In this document: positions 8,775 through 17,299 of the stretch, one piece after another
How the letters are laid out: each line of letters starts with the position of its first letter
How positions within the stretch are numbered: the first letter of the stretch is position 1
Assembly: GCF_900101855.1 (NCBI RefSeq)
Contig: NZ_FMVC01000002.1
Coordinates: forward strand, 349,328 to 413,327
Length of the DNA stretch: 64,000 nucleotides
Direction: 5' to 3'
Source of the DNA: Flavobacterium anhuiense
GTDB taxonomy: Bacteria; Bacteroidota; Bacteroidia; Flavobacteriales; Flavobacteriaceae
Made by a program: the position numbers and the translations under genes
Notes under the pieces: generated by a model
Seen by the model: only the letters and a program-made list of their open reading frames with translations
Database searches by the model: none
Told to the model about the DNA's origin: nothing

Positions 8775-9068
8775 TTATTTCGGATATTTTGAAGGATTTA
8801 ATGACGTATTAAAAACAGATAGAATATAAATAGTTTTTAAATCTTCGTCAATAAAATAAAAAATTATAAAAGGAAATGTTTTAATAGGCAAACCGTGATA
8901 ATCTTTATACCTAATTTGAAAGAAAGGATTTTTAGTTAGCCTTTCAATATTTTCATCAACTGTCTGATAAAAATATTCACCTAATCCAACTTGCTTAGAT
9001 TCATAATAATCAATAGCATCTTGGATGTCCAGAATTGCTCTTGGCTCAATTACAACCTCAAAAATCAT
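8775..9068 (-). CDS. parE: RelE/ParE-family toxin
   Basis: 97 residues. The pattern VVIEPRAILDIQDAIDYYESK...G..YF....ENIERL..NP..... ending in P-(I/F)-I-I-F-Y is that of the ParE/RelE toxin superfamily of type II systems. ParE proteins inhibit gyrase while RelE proteins cut mRNA; which activity applies here cannot be read from the sequence. Its ATG overlaps the TGA stop of the antitoxin gene (ATGA), so the two are translationally coupled, antitoxin first, which is the standard type II order. Confidence 0.85.
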   Translation of the reverse strand: MIFEVVIEPRAILDIQDAIDYYESKQVGLGEYFYQTVDENIERLTKNPFFQIRYKDYHGLPIKTFPFIIFYFIDEDLKTIYILSVFNTSLNPSKYPK

Positions 9069-9277
9069 TTATCAGATTTAAAAACAAATTGTTTCTTTGC
9101 TTCATTCCAAGGAACAAAATTCTCTGCTTTTGATGTTGCTCTTCTTTGATCTAACAAATCTCTAATTTCTTTAGACACAGAAAAATCATCAATTACAGTT
9201 TCATAATTGAATTTTTCAATCAACTTCATAAAAAAAGCTAATTCTTCATCTGGAATATTTAAGGTTATCTGTGTCAT
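9065..9277 (-). CDS. antitoxin of the ParE-type pair
   Basis: 70 residues starting at ATG 9277 (MTQITLNIPDEELAFF). An in-frame extension further upstream is hydrophobic and unlikely to be translated. The N-terminal beta strand followed by helices fits small flavobacterial antitoxins found before RelE/ParE toxins. The C-terminal part (about 45-70) is polar and would wrap the toxin. The stop codon overlaps the toxin start by four bases. A TAnnTTTG-like element at 9299-9306 suggests its own promoter, which such antitoxins usually autoregulate; autoregulation is inference. Confidence 0.75.
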   Translation of the reverse strand: MTQITLNIPDEELAFFMKLIEKFNYETVIDDFSVSKEIRDLLDQRRATSKAENFVPWNEAKKQFVFKSDK

Positions 9278-9298
9278 TTTTTCCTTATTATTGAGTAA

Positions 9299-9306
9299 CA
9301 AATTTA
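9299..9306 (-). promoter_or_regulatory. -7 element for the toxin-antitoxin operon
   Basis: On the minus strand TAAATTTG matches TAnnTTTG and lies 22 bases upstream of the antitoxin ATG. A TTG at the right spacing is not obvious. Confidence 0.35.
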
Positions 9307-9359
9307 CAAAAAATAACACAAAATAGTATTTAATTATTATTTTTATAAAAACGCAAATT

Positions 9360-10421
9360 GTGAAATCAAAATATACACTTCCCATATTTCTTATAATCCA
9401 AATCGCCTTTTATAAAATTCTTGTTTACTTTCCAGATTTTGTGGAGGGCTTCTACAGCAAAAATTTATATATCAGGATTTCACATTTTTTAAGAATACTT
9501 TTAGGCAAAATTCCATTTTCTGTTGGCGACTTTTTTTATGGCCTCTTAATCATTTCTATGATCAGCTGGTTTTGGAGAATCAGAAAGACATGGAAAACAG
9601 ACTGGAAAGATCATCTTTTAAAAATAGTAGGCAAAATTTCTATTTATTACTTTTTGTTCCATCTACTTTGGGCTTTCAATTATTATCGTGAGCCCCTTTC
9701 TCAAAAAATGAATATTAAAAGAGAATATAGCGATGCAGATTTATTGGCCTTTACCAAAAAACTAATTATAAAAACCAATGAAATTCAATTTAAAATCACA
9801 AAAGATAAAAACGAAAAAATTCAGCTTCCTTATTCCCAAGAAGAAGTTTTTAAAATGAATATAAACGGATATGATAATCTTGCTCGAGAACATTCGTATT
9901 TTAAGTACGAGACTTTAAGCGTTAAAAAATCATTATTCAGCCTTCCCTTAACTTATATGGGATTTGGAGGTTATCTTAATCCGTTTACAAACGAGGCACA
10001 AGTAAACAATTTACTTCCAATGTATTCTTTCCCTCTTACCTCTTCTCACGAAATGGCACATCAGATAGGTTTTGCGAGCGAAAACGAATGTAATTTTATT
10101 GGCGTTTTGGCATCTGTGAAAAACAATAATCTGTATTTTCAATATTCAGGATACAGTTTTGCTTTGCGTTATTGCCTTGGAATCTGGAAATTTAAAAACG
10201 AGAAAATTTTTGAAATATTAAAGAAGCAAGTAAATACTGGAATTTTAAAAAACTATCAGGAAAGTCAAGATTTCTGGAAAAAATACGACACTTTTATAGA
10301 CAAAGGTTTTCATTTTTTATACGATAATTTCCTGAAATCAAATAACCAGAAAGATGGCATGGAAAGCTACAGCAGGTTTATTGACCTCATGATTAATTAT
10401 TACAAAACAAGAGAACTATAA
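9360..10421 (+). CDS. DUF3810 family membrane protein with an HExxH metallopeptidase motif
   Basis: 353 residues. The N-terminal third has about three membrane segments (near 8-24, 58-72 and 93-108), matching DUF3810 of Bacteroidota. The second part contains HEMAHQIGF (His230, Glu231, His234), a canonical HExxH zinc site followed at 7-9 residues by ENE, so Glu241 or Glu243 could be the third ligand. This makes a membrane-anchored zinc peptidase plausible, but activity is not established. The start used is GTG at 9360; no upstream ATG is in frame. It is divergent from the toxin-antitoxin operon. Confidence 0.75.
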   Translation: MKSKYTLPIFLIIQIAFYKILVYFPDFVEGFYSKNLYIRISHFLRILLGKIPFSVGDFFYGLLIISMISWFWRIRKTWKTDWKDHLLKIVGKISIYYFLFHLLWAFNYYREPLSQKMNIKREYSDADLLAFTKKLIIKTNEIQFKITKDKNEKIQLPYSQEEVFKMNINGYDNLAREHSYFKYETLSVKKSLFSLPLTYMGFGGYLNPFTNEAQVNNLLPMYSFPLTSSHEMAHQIGFASENECNFIGVLASVKNNNLYFQYSGYSFALRYCLGIWKFKNEKIFEILKKQVNTGILKNYQESQDFWKKYDTFIDKGFHFLYDNFLKSNNQKDGMESYSRFIDLMINYYKTREL

Positions 10422-10423
10422 AG

Positions 10424-10525
10424 TTTGCCACGAATTACACCAATTAGCACAAATTTTAAAAAACTCAACTTTAATCTATTCTGTTTGAGAAGTAATTCGG
10501 GAAATTTGTGAAATTCGTGGCAAAA
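10424..10525. repeat. palindromic intergenic element, TTTGCCACGAATT family
   Basis: TTTGCCACGAATT at the left is inverted at 10512-10524. The pairing extends imperfectly through CACAAATTT-like sequence. Related elements lie at 62692-62767, and partial ones (TTTGCCACAGATTA) near 27035-27050 and 45925-45980. Confidence 0.65.
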
Positions 10526-10574
10526 AGTAAATCATCAACTGTAACAAAAATGATTTCATAACTACTAATACATT

Positions 10575-11069
10575 ATGAGCGAAAATCTAGAACAGTCATT
10601 TGTTGCGCAGCTGCAGGCAAATCAGAATATAATCCACAAGATTTGTAGATTATATACTGCTGGAGAAGATGCTCATAAAGACCTGTTTCAAGAGATTACC
10701 ATTCAGCTTTGGAAAGCTTATCCAAAATTTAGAGGCGACAGTAAATTTTCGACTTGGACATATCGTGTTGCCTTAAACACAGCAATTACCTTATACCGCA
10801 AAACCAAAAGAACTATTTCGACCGTAGATTATGAAAACCATCAGCATTTTGTAAAAGATGTTGACTACAATTATGAGGAAGAGGAACAGATTAAACTGAT
10901 GTACAAAGCAGTTTATCAATTGAATGACATTGAAAAGGCATTAGTTTTTATGTATTTAGAAGACAAAGATTATCAAGAAATAGCTGAAACCTTAGGAATC
11001 AGCGAAGTGAATGCGCGCGTGAAAATGAACAGAATTAAGGGGAAACTTAAAAAAATACTAAATCCTTAA
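10575..11069 (+). CDS. ECF-type RNA polymerase sigma factor
   Basis: 164 residues. The region 2 core is visible (DLFQEITIQLWKAYPKF, then STWTYRVALNTA), and region 4 ends with a helix-turn-helix (YQEIAETLGISEVNARVKMN). It would direct RNA polymerase to a small set of promoters. It is not beside a FecR/SusC pair; instead a multi-pass membrane protein gene follows 8 bases later, and that protein may act as its membrane partner (inference from gene order). Target genes are not visible. Confidence 0.9.
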   Translation: MSENLEQSFVAQLQANQNIIHKICRLYTAGEDAHKDLFQEITIQLWKAYPKFRGDSKFSTWTYRVALNTAITLYRKTKRTISTVDYENHQHFVKDVDYNYEEEEQIKLMYKAVYQLNDIEKALVFMYLEDKDYQEIAETLGISEVNARVKMNRIKGKLKKILNP

Positions 11070-11077
11070 AAATTATT

Positions 11078-11710
11078 ATGAAAGAACTGGATTTATTAAA
11101 AAAAGATTGGCAAAAGAACTCTGATTCTTTTCAACAAATTTCTGAAAACGAAATCTATAAGATGATTCACAGAAAGTCATCTTCCATTGTAAAATGGATT
11201 TTGATTATCAGTATTTTGGAAATTTCGTTTTGGACATTTTCAAATTTATTCATTAATACAGACGACGTATTGCATAAAATGAATCACCCTGAAATTGTAA
11301 CCGCTTTAGAGTTTCTAACGTACTTTAATTATGTTGTCGTACTGATTTTTGTTTACATTTTCTATAAAAATTACAAAACAATTTCGACCACCATAGCCAC
11401 AAAATCATTAATGAGTGCTATTTTAAGAACCCGCAAAACGGTTCAATATTATGTTTGGTATAATCTAGGAATGATTGTTATAACAGCTATTTTAAGCTTC
11501 TTTATTGCATTTGTTTACAATCCAGACATGGAATTTCTAAGAGAAAAATTAGCCATGAACGGAAAAGCCATGTTTGTTACAATCGGGATATTATTCCTGG
11601 TGATATTAGGCTTCTTCGGATTGTTCTGGTGTTTCTACAGAATTATTTACGGAACGCTTTTAAGACGATTGTACGCAAATTATAAGGAGTTGAAGAAGAT
11701 TGACTTTTAA
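11078..11710 (+). CDS. multi-pass membrane protein cotranscribed with the ECF sigma factor
   Basis: 210 residues. A cytoplasmic N-terminus of about 35 residues (MKELDLLKKDWQKNSDSF) is followed by about four membrane segments (near 38-58, 82-103, 127-150 and 164-188) and a basic tail. No zinc-binding anti-sigma motif is present. Genes of this layout commonly follow ECF sigma genes in flavobacteria, so an anti-sigma role is possible but is inference only. The gene ends in an area full of small repeats. Confidence 0.65.
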   Translation: MKELDLLKKDWQKNSDSFQQISENEIYKMIHRKSSSIVKWILIISILEISFWTFSNLFINTDDVLHKMNHPEIVTALEFLTYFNYVVVLIFVYIFYKNYKTISTTIATKSLMSAILRTRKTVQYYVWYNLGMIVITAILSFFIAFVYNPDMEFLREKLAMNGKAMFVTIGILFLVILGFFGLFWCFYRIIYGTLLRRLYANYKELKKIDF

Positions 11711-12010
11711 AGTTGCTAAGGTTCTGAGACGCTATGCCGATAGCTATCGGGTCTAAGCTTTTTTTCTGAAATTCCAAAGATGAAATTCCAAATTCCAACT
11801 GATAAAACTTGAAAACTTGATACAAAATCGATTTGTCACCCTTAGCGAAGTCGAAGGGCACAAAGTTTTAGGTAAGTTTCGACTTCGCTCAGCCTGACAA
11901 AACAAACTTGAAACCTGAAACTTTAAACAAAAAAAAGGCAAAAAGTTAGGCTTCAACTTCGCTCAACCAGACAAACTTTAAACTTTAAACTTTAAACCTG
12001 AAACAAAACT
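11711..12010. other. repeat-filled noncoding stretch between convergent genes
   Basis: It begins with an 8-base-period run (GTTGCTAAG GTTCTGAG ACGCTATG) right after the stop codon. Then come a perfect 14-base palindrome CCGATAGCTATCGG (11737-11750) with a T run after it (possible terminator), the CGAAGTCGAA element (11832-11900), a third half-copy of it (11950-11976), and a 7-base-period run of AAACTTT (about 11972-12000). No gene is seen. Confidence 0.6.
11832..11900. repeat. palindromic element, TTAGCGAAGTCGAA family
   Basis: TTGTCA..CTTAGCGAAGTCGAA on the left is inverted on the right as TTTCGACTTCGCTCAGCCTGACAA with a few mismatches. A lone third arm (CAACTTCGCTCAACCAGACAA) lies at about 11954-11974. 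Confidence 0.65.
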
Positions 12011-12820
12011 CTAGTAATCCCATTGTCTCATTTTATTCAGTTCTTCTTGTGCTTTAATTTCTTCAGCTGGAATAACTTTTAAAAATGATGGATGCTGTTC
12101 GATGGCGTATTCTACTTTTTCTACGATTTGTTCGATGGTATCGTTTTCATAATCAATATCAAGAGGTTCTTTGATGATGAAAGATTGCAGAATTCCTTTT
12201 TTCTTCATTCGAAGTCCTTTTTTGTCGAATGATCTACGGAAACCATCAATTACAATAGGAATAACGATTGGTTTGTGTTGTTTAATGATATGAGCGGTTC
12301 CTTTACGAACTGGTTTAAATGATTTTGTCGTTCCTTGCGGGAAAGTAATAACCCAACCATCTTCAAGCGCAATTCTGATGTTTTCAGTATCATTCGGATT
12401 CACTTCTCTTTTTTCGGTCACATCAACACCTTTTGATCGCCAAGTTCTCTCAACTGTAATGGCGCCTACATAAGCCAAAATTCTTGGCAGTAAACCAGCC
12501 TGCATCGTTTCTTTTGCAGCCACATAATAAATATTCATTTTGGGCTGCCACAAATAACCAATATTCTTAATCGTGTCTTGACGTCCTGATAAACTGGCAT
12601 TAAAGACATGAAACATCGCTACAACGTCTGCAAAATAAGTTTGGTGGTTGGAAATAAACAAAACATTAGTATCTGGAAGTGTCTTAATAATTTCAGATCC
12701 TTCAATCTGTAATTCATTAAAACCTCTATATCTCTTATGAGTCATGGCACCTAGAACTCGGATCAACCATTTCTTGATGAATAATATATGCCCAAAAGGA
12801 TTTCGTTTAAACAATCCCAT
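12011..12820 (-). CDS. plsC: lysophospholipid/1-acyl-glycerol-3-phosphate acyltransferase (PlsC family)
   Basis: 269 residues. The acyltransferase block I motif (SNHQTYFADV, NHx4D form) lies near residue 58 and block III as FPQGTTKS near residue 160. PlsC-type enzymes place the second acyl chain on glycerol-3-phosphate to make phosphatidic acid at the inner membrane; other members acylate different lipids (for example ornithine lipids), so the acceptor is not certain. It has its own promoter at 12852-12880 and is convergent with the sigma factor operon. Confidence 0.82.
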   Translation of the reverse strand: MGLFKRNPFGHILFIKKWLIRVLGAMTHKRYRGFNELQIEGSEIIKTLPDTNVLFISNHQTYFADVVAMFHVFNASLSGRQDTIKNIGYLWQPKMNIYYVAAKETMQAGLLPRILAYVGAITVERTWRSKGVDVTEKREVNPNDTENIRIALEDGWVITFPQGTTKSFKPVRKGTAHIIKQHKPIVIPIVIDGFRRSFDKKGLRMKKKGILQSFIIKEPLDIDYENDTIEQIVEKVEYAIEQHPSFLKVIPAEEIKAQEELNKMRQWDY

Positions 12821-12851
12821 AACTAATTTATCTTATTTTTTTGTTAGGTCG

Positions 12852-12880
12852 CAAACATACAAAAATTATTCTTTTAGCAA
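12852..12880 (-). promoter_or_regulatory. promoter of the plsC-like gene
   Basis: Minus strand: TTG (12878-12880), 18 bases, TATGTTTG (12852-12859), a perfect TAnnTTTG. It is 32 bases upstream of the ATG. Confidence 0.6.
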
Positions 12881-12952
12881 CACTTTAAAACATTTTCTCG
12901 AATTAAGCGATATTCAAATGAATATCAAATCGTTAAATAAACTTTATCAAAT

Positions 12953-13597
12953 TTATTTTGCCATGGCTTCTTTTAAAACATCTCGCAATTCACTCAAAAT
13001 CATTGCCGTGGCTCCCCAAACAACATGATTCTGAATATTAAAGGCAGGAACTAAAATATTGGCTCCATAAGAAGTTGATAATCTGGCTTCGATAATAATA
13101 TCATCATTTAAAAAAACAGATAAAGGCAGTTCGATAATTCCGGCAACTTCTCTTATATCAGGATAAAAAGAAAGCTCTTCTTTGGCAATTCCTAAAAACG
13201 GATGCACCAAAAAGTTGCTTGGCGGAATATACATCGGTGAAAAATGTTTAACAATGTCTATTTTATCTCTCGTAATTCCAACCTCTTCATGGGTTTCTCT
13301 AAGCGCTGTAGTTTCAAAATTTAAATCTTCTTTCTCGTATTTCCCGCCTGGAAATGCAATCTGAGCCGAATGAACTCCATCATAAGCATTTCTAACAATC
13401 AAAACCAGATGCGTTTTTCCCTGTTTGGGATAAAACAGCATCATTACTCCCGCCATTCTGGCGTTTAATGCTTCAATATCAAGATTTTTTAATCCCTCTA
13501 TACGCTCTTTTGGAGCCATTTTTAAATGTGAAGTTACTGCTGGCAGCTCTACTGGAATTATATTGGGAACATATTTCAAAAAGTCTTGAAAATTCAT
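12953..13597 (-). CDS. NUDIX hydrolase, CoA pyrophosphatase-like
   Basis: 214 residues from ATG 13597; a TTG two codons upstream is also in frame but less likely. The Nudix box GX5EX7REUXEEXGU is visible as a glycine pair, then the ALRETHEEVGI segment, with the catalytic glutamates. Sequence just before it (AQIAFPGGKY) and the size resemble CoA diphosphatases (YeaB/NudL type), which cut CoA and acyl-CoA to phosphopantetheine and 3',5'-ADP. Substrate assignment is from similarity in layout only. Confidence 0.82.
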   Translation of the reverse strand: MNFQDFLKYVPNIIPVELPAVTSHLKMAPKERIEGLKNLDIEALNARMAGVMMLFYPKQGKTHLVLIVRNAYDGVHSAQIAFPGGKYEKEDLNFETTALRETHEEVGITRDKIDIVKHFSPMYIPPSNFLVHPFLGIAKEELSFYPDIREVAGIIELPLSVFLNDDIIIEARLSTSYGANILVPAFNIQNHVVWGATAMILSELRDVLKEAMAK

Positions 13598-13688
13598 AAT
13601 CAAAGCTTATTTTTGTATTTTCAAATAAAACATAAATATACTCCAGAAAACGCAGTACCACAAGTTTTCTGTTATTAAAGCCTAAAAA

Positions 13689-14126
13689 ATGTACAGCAAA
13701 GAAGAATCGCAAAGAATAAAAAGAGAATTTTGGGTAGCATTTGCCGAGAAATATCCTCGCAAATGGGTGCTTTATGATACGAAGATTAAAGACTTTTCTT
13801 TTAAGTTCTATGTTGACAATAAAAAGGCTCAGGTTTTAATTGATATTGAACACCGAAGCGATGAAAAACGTATCGCTTATTTTGAAAAACTTGAAGCTTT
13901 AAAAAATATTCTCGAAGAAGAATTCATCAAAGATTTGGTTTTCGAAAAAAATTATACTCTTGAAAACGGCAAAACCATCAGCAGAATCTGGGTTGAAAAA
14001 ACTGGCGTTGGTTTCAGCAATAAATATACTTGGGATGCAATTTTTGATTTCTTCAACGAAAACATGCACGCTCTAGAAATGTTCTATTTAGAATATGATG
14101 AGTTTATTAAGGATGTGGAGAATTGA
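13689..14126 (+). CDS. DUF4268 family protein
   Basis: 145 residues, soluble, acidic C-terminus, no signal peptide. The pattern SQRIKREFWVAFAEKYPRKW...LYDTKIKDFSFKFYVD matches DUF4268, a family found alone or at the end of restriction-related proteins. Here it is free-standing with no restriction gene nearby. Function unknown. A TATTTTTG element at 13608-13615 could be its promoter. Confidence 0.7.
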   Translation: MYSKEESQRIKREFWVAFAEKYPRKWVLYDTKIKDFSFKFYVDNKKAQVLIDIEHRSDEKRIAYFEKLEALKNILEEEFIKDLVFEKNYTLENGKTISRIWVEKTGVGFSNKYTWDAIFDFFNENMHALEMFYLEYDEFIKDVEN

Positions 14127-14127
14127 G

Positions 14128-14265
14128 GTTCTAAGATGCTAACTTTATAAGATTCTGAGACACTAATATTATATAGCAAACCCGACAGGTTTTTAAATCT
14201 GTCGGGTTTATTATTTTGTTAAATCTAAAAAACTTAGAGCTTAATATCTTAGTATCTCAGAAACT
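14128..14265. repeat. inverted pair of 8-base-period arrays around a terminator
   Basis: On the plus strand GGTTCTAAG ATGCTAAC TTTATAAG ATTCTGAG ACACTAAT begins two bases after the DUF4268 stop. The reverse-complement form (CTTAGAG CTTAATAT CTTAGTAT CTCAGAAA) runs at 14231-14265. A strong hairpin (14178-14210) sits between them. The same layout recurs at 59764-59920. Confidence 0.7.
14178..14210. terminator. intrinsic terminator hairpin
   Basis: AAACCCGACAG(GT) pairs with CTGTCGGGTTT across a short T/A-rich loop. It lies between convergent genes. Confidence 0.7.
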
Positions 14266-14266
14266 T

Positions 14267-14677
14267 TTACACCGTAATAATATTATAAACAATAATATGA
14301 TCGTCGTAATTGATGTAAAGCTGTTTTCTATAATCTTGCTTTTTTCGGGTTATAATAGATAATTTACATTCTTTTCCGTCGTTGTCTTTACATATAAAAG
14401 AATATACAATATCGGTATCGTTTTCTTCTCTTTCGATATAATCTAAAATATTGTATAATTGAATTTCTTGCGAATAGACTACAATTCTATGTTTATTAGT
14501 GTCTAAAACCACCGAGAGATTTACCAAATCGAGATTAGACCATTCTCCCCATTTTCCTCTTTCATTTTTTTCTAAAACACTAAAACCTGACGTTTTAAAA
14601 TGATAAGACTGACTTTGAATCTGTTGCAATCCAAAAGTCAAAAACAATAACAATATGTAGGGGCGTATGGAATTCAT
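14267..14677 (-). CDS. small exported protein of unknown function
   Basis: 136 residues with an N-terminal signal peptide (MNSIRPYILLLFLTFGLQQ, cleavage near QSQ at about 23). The mature part is beta-rich with a charged centre and no domain I recognise. It is the last gene of a run with mnmA, the subtilase and the nitronate monooxygenase-like gene, starting 20 bases after the latter's stop. Function unknown. Confidence 0.7.
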   Translation of the reverse strand: MNSIRPYILLLFLTFGLQQIQSQSYHFKTSGFSVLEKNERGKWGEWSNLDLVNLSVVLDTNKHRIVVYSQEIQLYNILDYIEREENDTDIVYSFICKDNDGKECKLSIITRKKQDYRKQLYINYDDHIIVYNIITV

Positions 14678-14697
14678 AAAATATTTCTTGCAGTCAA

Positions 14698-15642
14698 TTA
14701 AAACTCAAATGTAGTCTTTTCTTTGGATGCGGTTTCAAATTCGGCTATCATTTGTTGAATAATTTCTTCAACGGGTAAAATTTCATGAATCAGACCTGCT
14801 ACTTGCCCAATTTCTAATTCTCCCTCTTCCAAATCTCCTTCAAACATTCCTTTTTTGGCTCTTGCTCTTCCTAAAAGCTGAACTAATTCTTCTTTAGATG
14901 GGCATTTTTGGTACAAATCCTGAACGTCCTGATAAAATTTATTCTTTATCAATCGAACAGGCGCTAATTCTTTCAGAGTCAATTGAGTGCCCCCTTCCAA
15001 AGTATTAACTATTGTTTCCTTGAAATTATTGTGCGAAGACGATTCTATAGATGCTGCAAAACGGCTTCCGACCTGAACACCATCTGCTCCCAAAATTATG
15101 GCAGCAAGCATTCCTCTTCCTGTTGCAATTCCTCCAGCAGCAATCAGCGGAATCTTGATTTTTTCTTTTACCATCGGAATCAAAGTGAAAGTAGTGGTTT
15201 CTTCGCGTCCGTTGTGTCCACCTGCCTCGAAACCTTCAGCTACTACTGCATCTACGCCAGCATCTTGGGCTTTCAAAGCAAAAACACTGCTGCTAACCAC
15301 GTGAACAACGGTAACACCTCTTTCTTTCAAAAAAGAAGTCCACGTTTTCGGATTTCCAGCAGAGGTGAAGACAATTTTTACGCCTTCTTCTACCACAATA
15401 TTCATAATTTCTTCAATATTTGGATATAACATCGGAATATTGACCCCAAAAGGCTTATCGGTCGCTTTTTTACATTTCTGAATGTGTTCTCTCAAAACTT
15501 CTGGATACATAGAACCTGCACCAATAAGTCCTAAACCTCCTGCGTTGCTTACAGCAGAAGCCAATTTGTAACCGCTGTTCCAGATCATTCCGCCTTGAAT
15601 GATTGGGTATTTTATATTGAAAAGCTGAGTGATTTTATTCAT
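14698..15642 (-). CDS. nitronate monooxygenase / 2-nitropropane dioxygenase-like flavoprotein
   Basis: 314 residues, an FMN-dependent TIM barrel. Signatures are YPIIQGGM at the N-terminus, EGFEAGGHNG with the His that acts as base in nitronate monooxygenases, AAGGIATGRGM and GADGVQVGSRF for phosphate and flavin binding. These enzymes oxidise nitronates such as propionate-3-nitronate. The close homologue FabK is an enoyl-ACP reductase, and short flavobacterial members are hard to assign, so the physiological reaction is open. It lies 5 bases after the subtilase gene, hence cotranscribed. Confidence 0.83.
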   Translation of the reverse strand: MNKITQLFNIKYPIIQGGMIWNSGYKLASAVSNAGGLGLIGAGSMYPEVLREHIQKCKKATDKPFGVNIPMLYPNIEEIMNIVVEEGVKIVFTSAGNPKTWTSFLKERGVTVVHVVSSSVFALKAQDAGVDAVVAEGFEAGGHNGREETTTFTLIPMVKEKIKIPLIAAGGIATGRGMLAAIILGADGVQVGSRFAASIESSSHNNFKETIVNTLEGGTQLTLKELAPVRLIKNKFYQDVQDLYQKCPSKEELVQLLGRARAKKGMFEGDLEEGELEIGQVAGLIHEILPVEEIIQQMIAEFETASKEKTTFEF

Positions 15643-15647
15643 TAAAA

Positions 15648-17255
15648 TTATTGCTTGATTATCTTTCCTGTTTTATGCAGCTTATCGGCATCAAAACTAT
15701 AGATATACAATCCGCTTTGAAGCGATTGCAAGGAAAGAACTGGATTTGAATTATTGATTTTTTCTTCTATTAATTTTTGCCCCAATATCGAATAAATGGT
15801 TACTGATGCAGTATTATTTTCATTTAGAAAAGAAAACGAAACTTCATTTTTAGCGGGATTTGGATATACCGCAAACGAAGCTTCCGCTACAAAATCATCA
15901 ACACTTAATGCTGCTCCAAAATTTGGAATTCCATATCCGTAATTATTATCTGGATTAGCATATCGATCAGCAGATTGGATAATCATTTGTCTGATTTCTT
16001 TATTGGTTTTGTTTGGAAATGCCTGCCATAAAGAAGCTGCAATTCCCGCCATAATTGGGCAAGAAAATGACGTTCCGTTTGCCGTAACGATATTTCCATT
16101 TGAATCAGAAACTACCGCTGCTGCTCCTTGCGCCATAACATCAGGTTTTATTCTGCCATCATAACTTGGTCCGATTGAACTTGAACTAGCTTTTACCTTA
16201 GAAGCATTAACTGAACCTATTGCCAATACTGAAACCGCATCGGCAGGAGCGCCAACATGTTTTTCTACTTGATTCCCTTCATTTCCAGCAGAAGCCAAAA
16301 CCAATATTCCTTTACTAAAAGCAATTTCGGCACCACGAGAAATAAAAGTCGTAATTCCGTTCATATCGCTATAGGTATGGTTGTAATTTGGATTATCACG
16401 ATCACCAAAATACCCCAATGAAGTTGTAATTATATCAACTCCCAAAGCATCTGCTTTCTCTGCAGCCTCAACCCAAAGCGATTCTTCTAGTGGAATCTCC
16501 TGGGCATCAATCTCTGTGATAAAAAGATAATACGATGCATTTGGTGCTGTTCCAACCAATGAATTTACCTTATAACCGCCCATTGTAGACAATACTAAAG
16601 TACCATGATCATCTCCTGCGTAAAAATTGGCATTTCTTGTAGTATAATCGTAACCGCCTAAAATTTTATTATTATTTCTGAGATTTTCAAAAGGCTGAGC
16701 CGTGTTTACACCGGGAAATCCTGCATCCAAAACTGCTATAATTTTTCCTTCTCCTGTATAATTCTGCTTATGCAAAACTTGTCCGTTCAGCATTTGAATT
16801 TGATTAGCAGAATTTCCGTAAGAATAGTCAATTTCCGTTTTTAACTTATCATGAGACTGATTAATAGAAGTTTCCGAAACTCTTTTTCCTGTCGTATTTA
16901 AAGTTTTATTGGCAAACTCAATTCTAGAAACAAAAGCTAAGGCTTTTAAAGCATTAATGTTAGCCTGAGTTCCTTGAACATGAAGTGCATTCAGCCATTT
17001 TGACTGTGCTTTTACGGTAATTCCTGTACTTGAAGTAATTTGATTTACATAAGAAATTTCCAGAGGAGCATCTGTAATAGCCAAAGCAATGTTTTGGCTC
17101 GTTCTTCGATCCAAAGCTCTTTGAGAAAGTTCGGTTAGCGGATTGTCATAAAAGGCTTGTGCATTAGGCTTACCATTAAAATAAACCCACGCATCTTCTT
17201 GTGAAAATACTGTAAACGAAAGAAGTAATAAAAGAAAAGTAAAGTTATATCTCAT
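15648..17255 (-). CDS. secreted S8 subtilisin-like serine protease with T9SS sorting domain
   Basis: 535 residues from ATG 17255. A signal peptide (to about VFSQ, residue 19) and an N-terminal pro-region (about 20-150) precede the S8 domain. The triad is Asp177 (AVLDAG), His217 (DDHGT) and Ser396 (GTSFSCP), with oxyanion Asn325 (SAGNEG). The last 75 residues (VYPNPAKNEVSFSF ... GLYIYSF ... TGKIIKQ) are a type A T9SS C-terminal sorting domain, so it should cross the outer membrane by type IX secretion and be surface-anchored or released. Its position between mnmA and a flavoprotein gene gives no clue to its substrate. Confidence 0.93.
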   Translation of the reverse strand: MRYNFTFLLLLLSFTVFSQEDAWVYFNGKPNAQAFYDNPLTELSQRALDRRTSQNIALAITDAPLEISYVNQITSSTGITVKAQSKWLNALHVQGTQANINALKALAFVSRIEFANKTLNTTGKRVSETSINQSHDKLKTEIDYSYGNSANQIQMLNGQVLHKQNYTGEGKIIAVLDAGFPGVNTAQPFENLRNNNKILGGYDYTTRNANFYAGDDHGTLVLSTMGGYKVNSLVGTAPNASYYLFITEIDAQEIPLEESLWVEAAEKADALGVDIITTSLGYFGDRDNPNYNHTYSDMNGITTFISRGAEIAFSKGILVLASAGNEGNQVEKHVGAPADAVSVLAIGSVNASKVKASSSSIGPSYDGRIKPDVMAQGAAAVVSDSNGNIVTANGTSFSCPIMAGIAASLWQAFPNKTNKEIRQMIIQSADRYANPDNNYGYGIPNFGAALSVDDFVAEASFAVYPNPAKNEVSFSFLNENNTASVTIYSILGQKLIEEKINNSNPVLSLQSLQSGLYIYSFDADKLHKTGKIIKQ

Positions 17256-17299
17256 CAATTCATACCTTTAAGGGATTTGCTCCCAAATAAAGTATAAAG

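Noticed and set aside
9278..9385. N-terminal extension of the antitoxin by 36 residues
   Set aside because: The extension is hydrophobic and AT-driven, crosses the promoter-like element and the start of the divergent gene. The ATG at 9277 gives a normal antitoxin.
9879..9892. CTTGCTCGAGAACA, a 12 of 14 match to the LacI-like operator
   Set aside because: It lies inside the DUF3810 coding sequence, stands alone without the 23-base partner, and is explained by codons.
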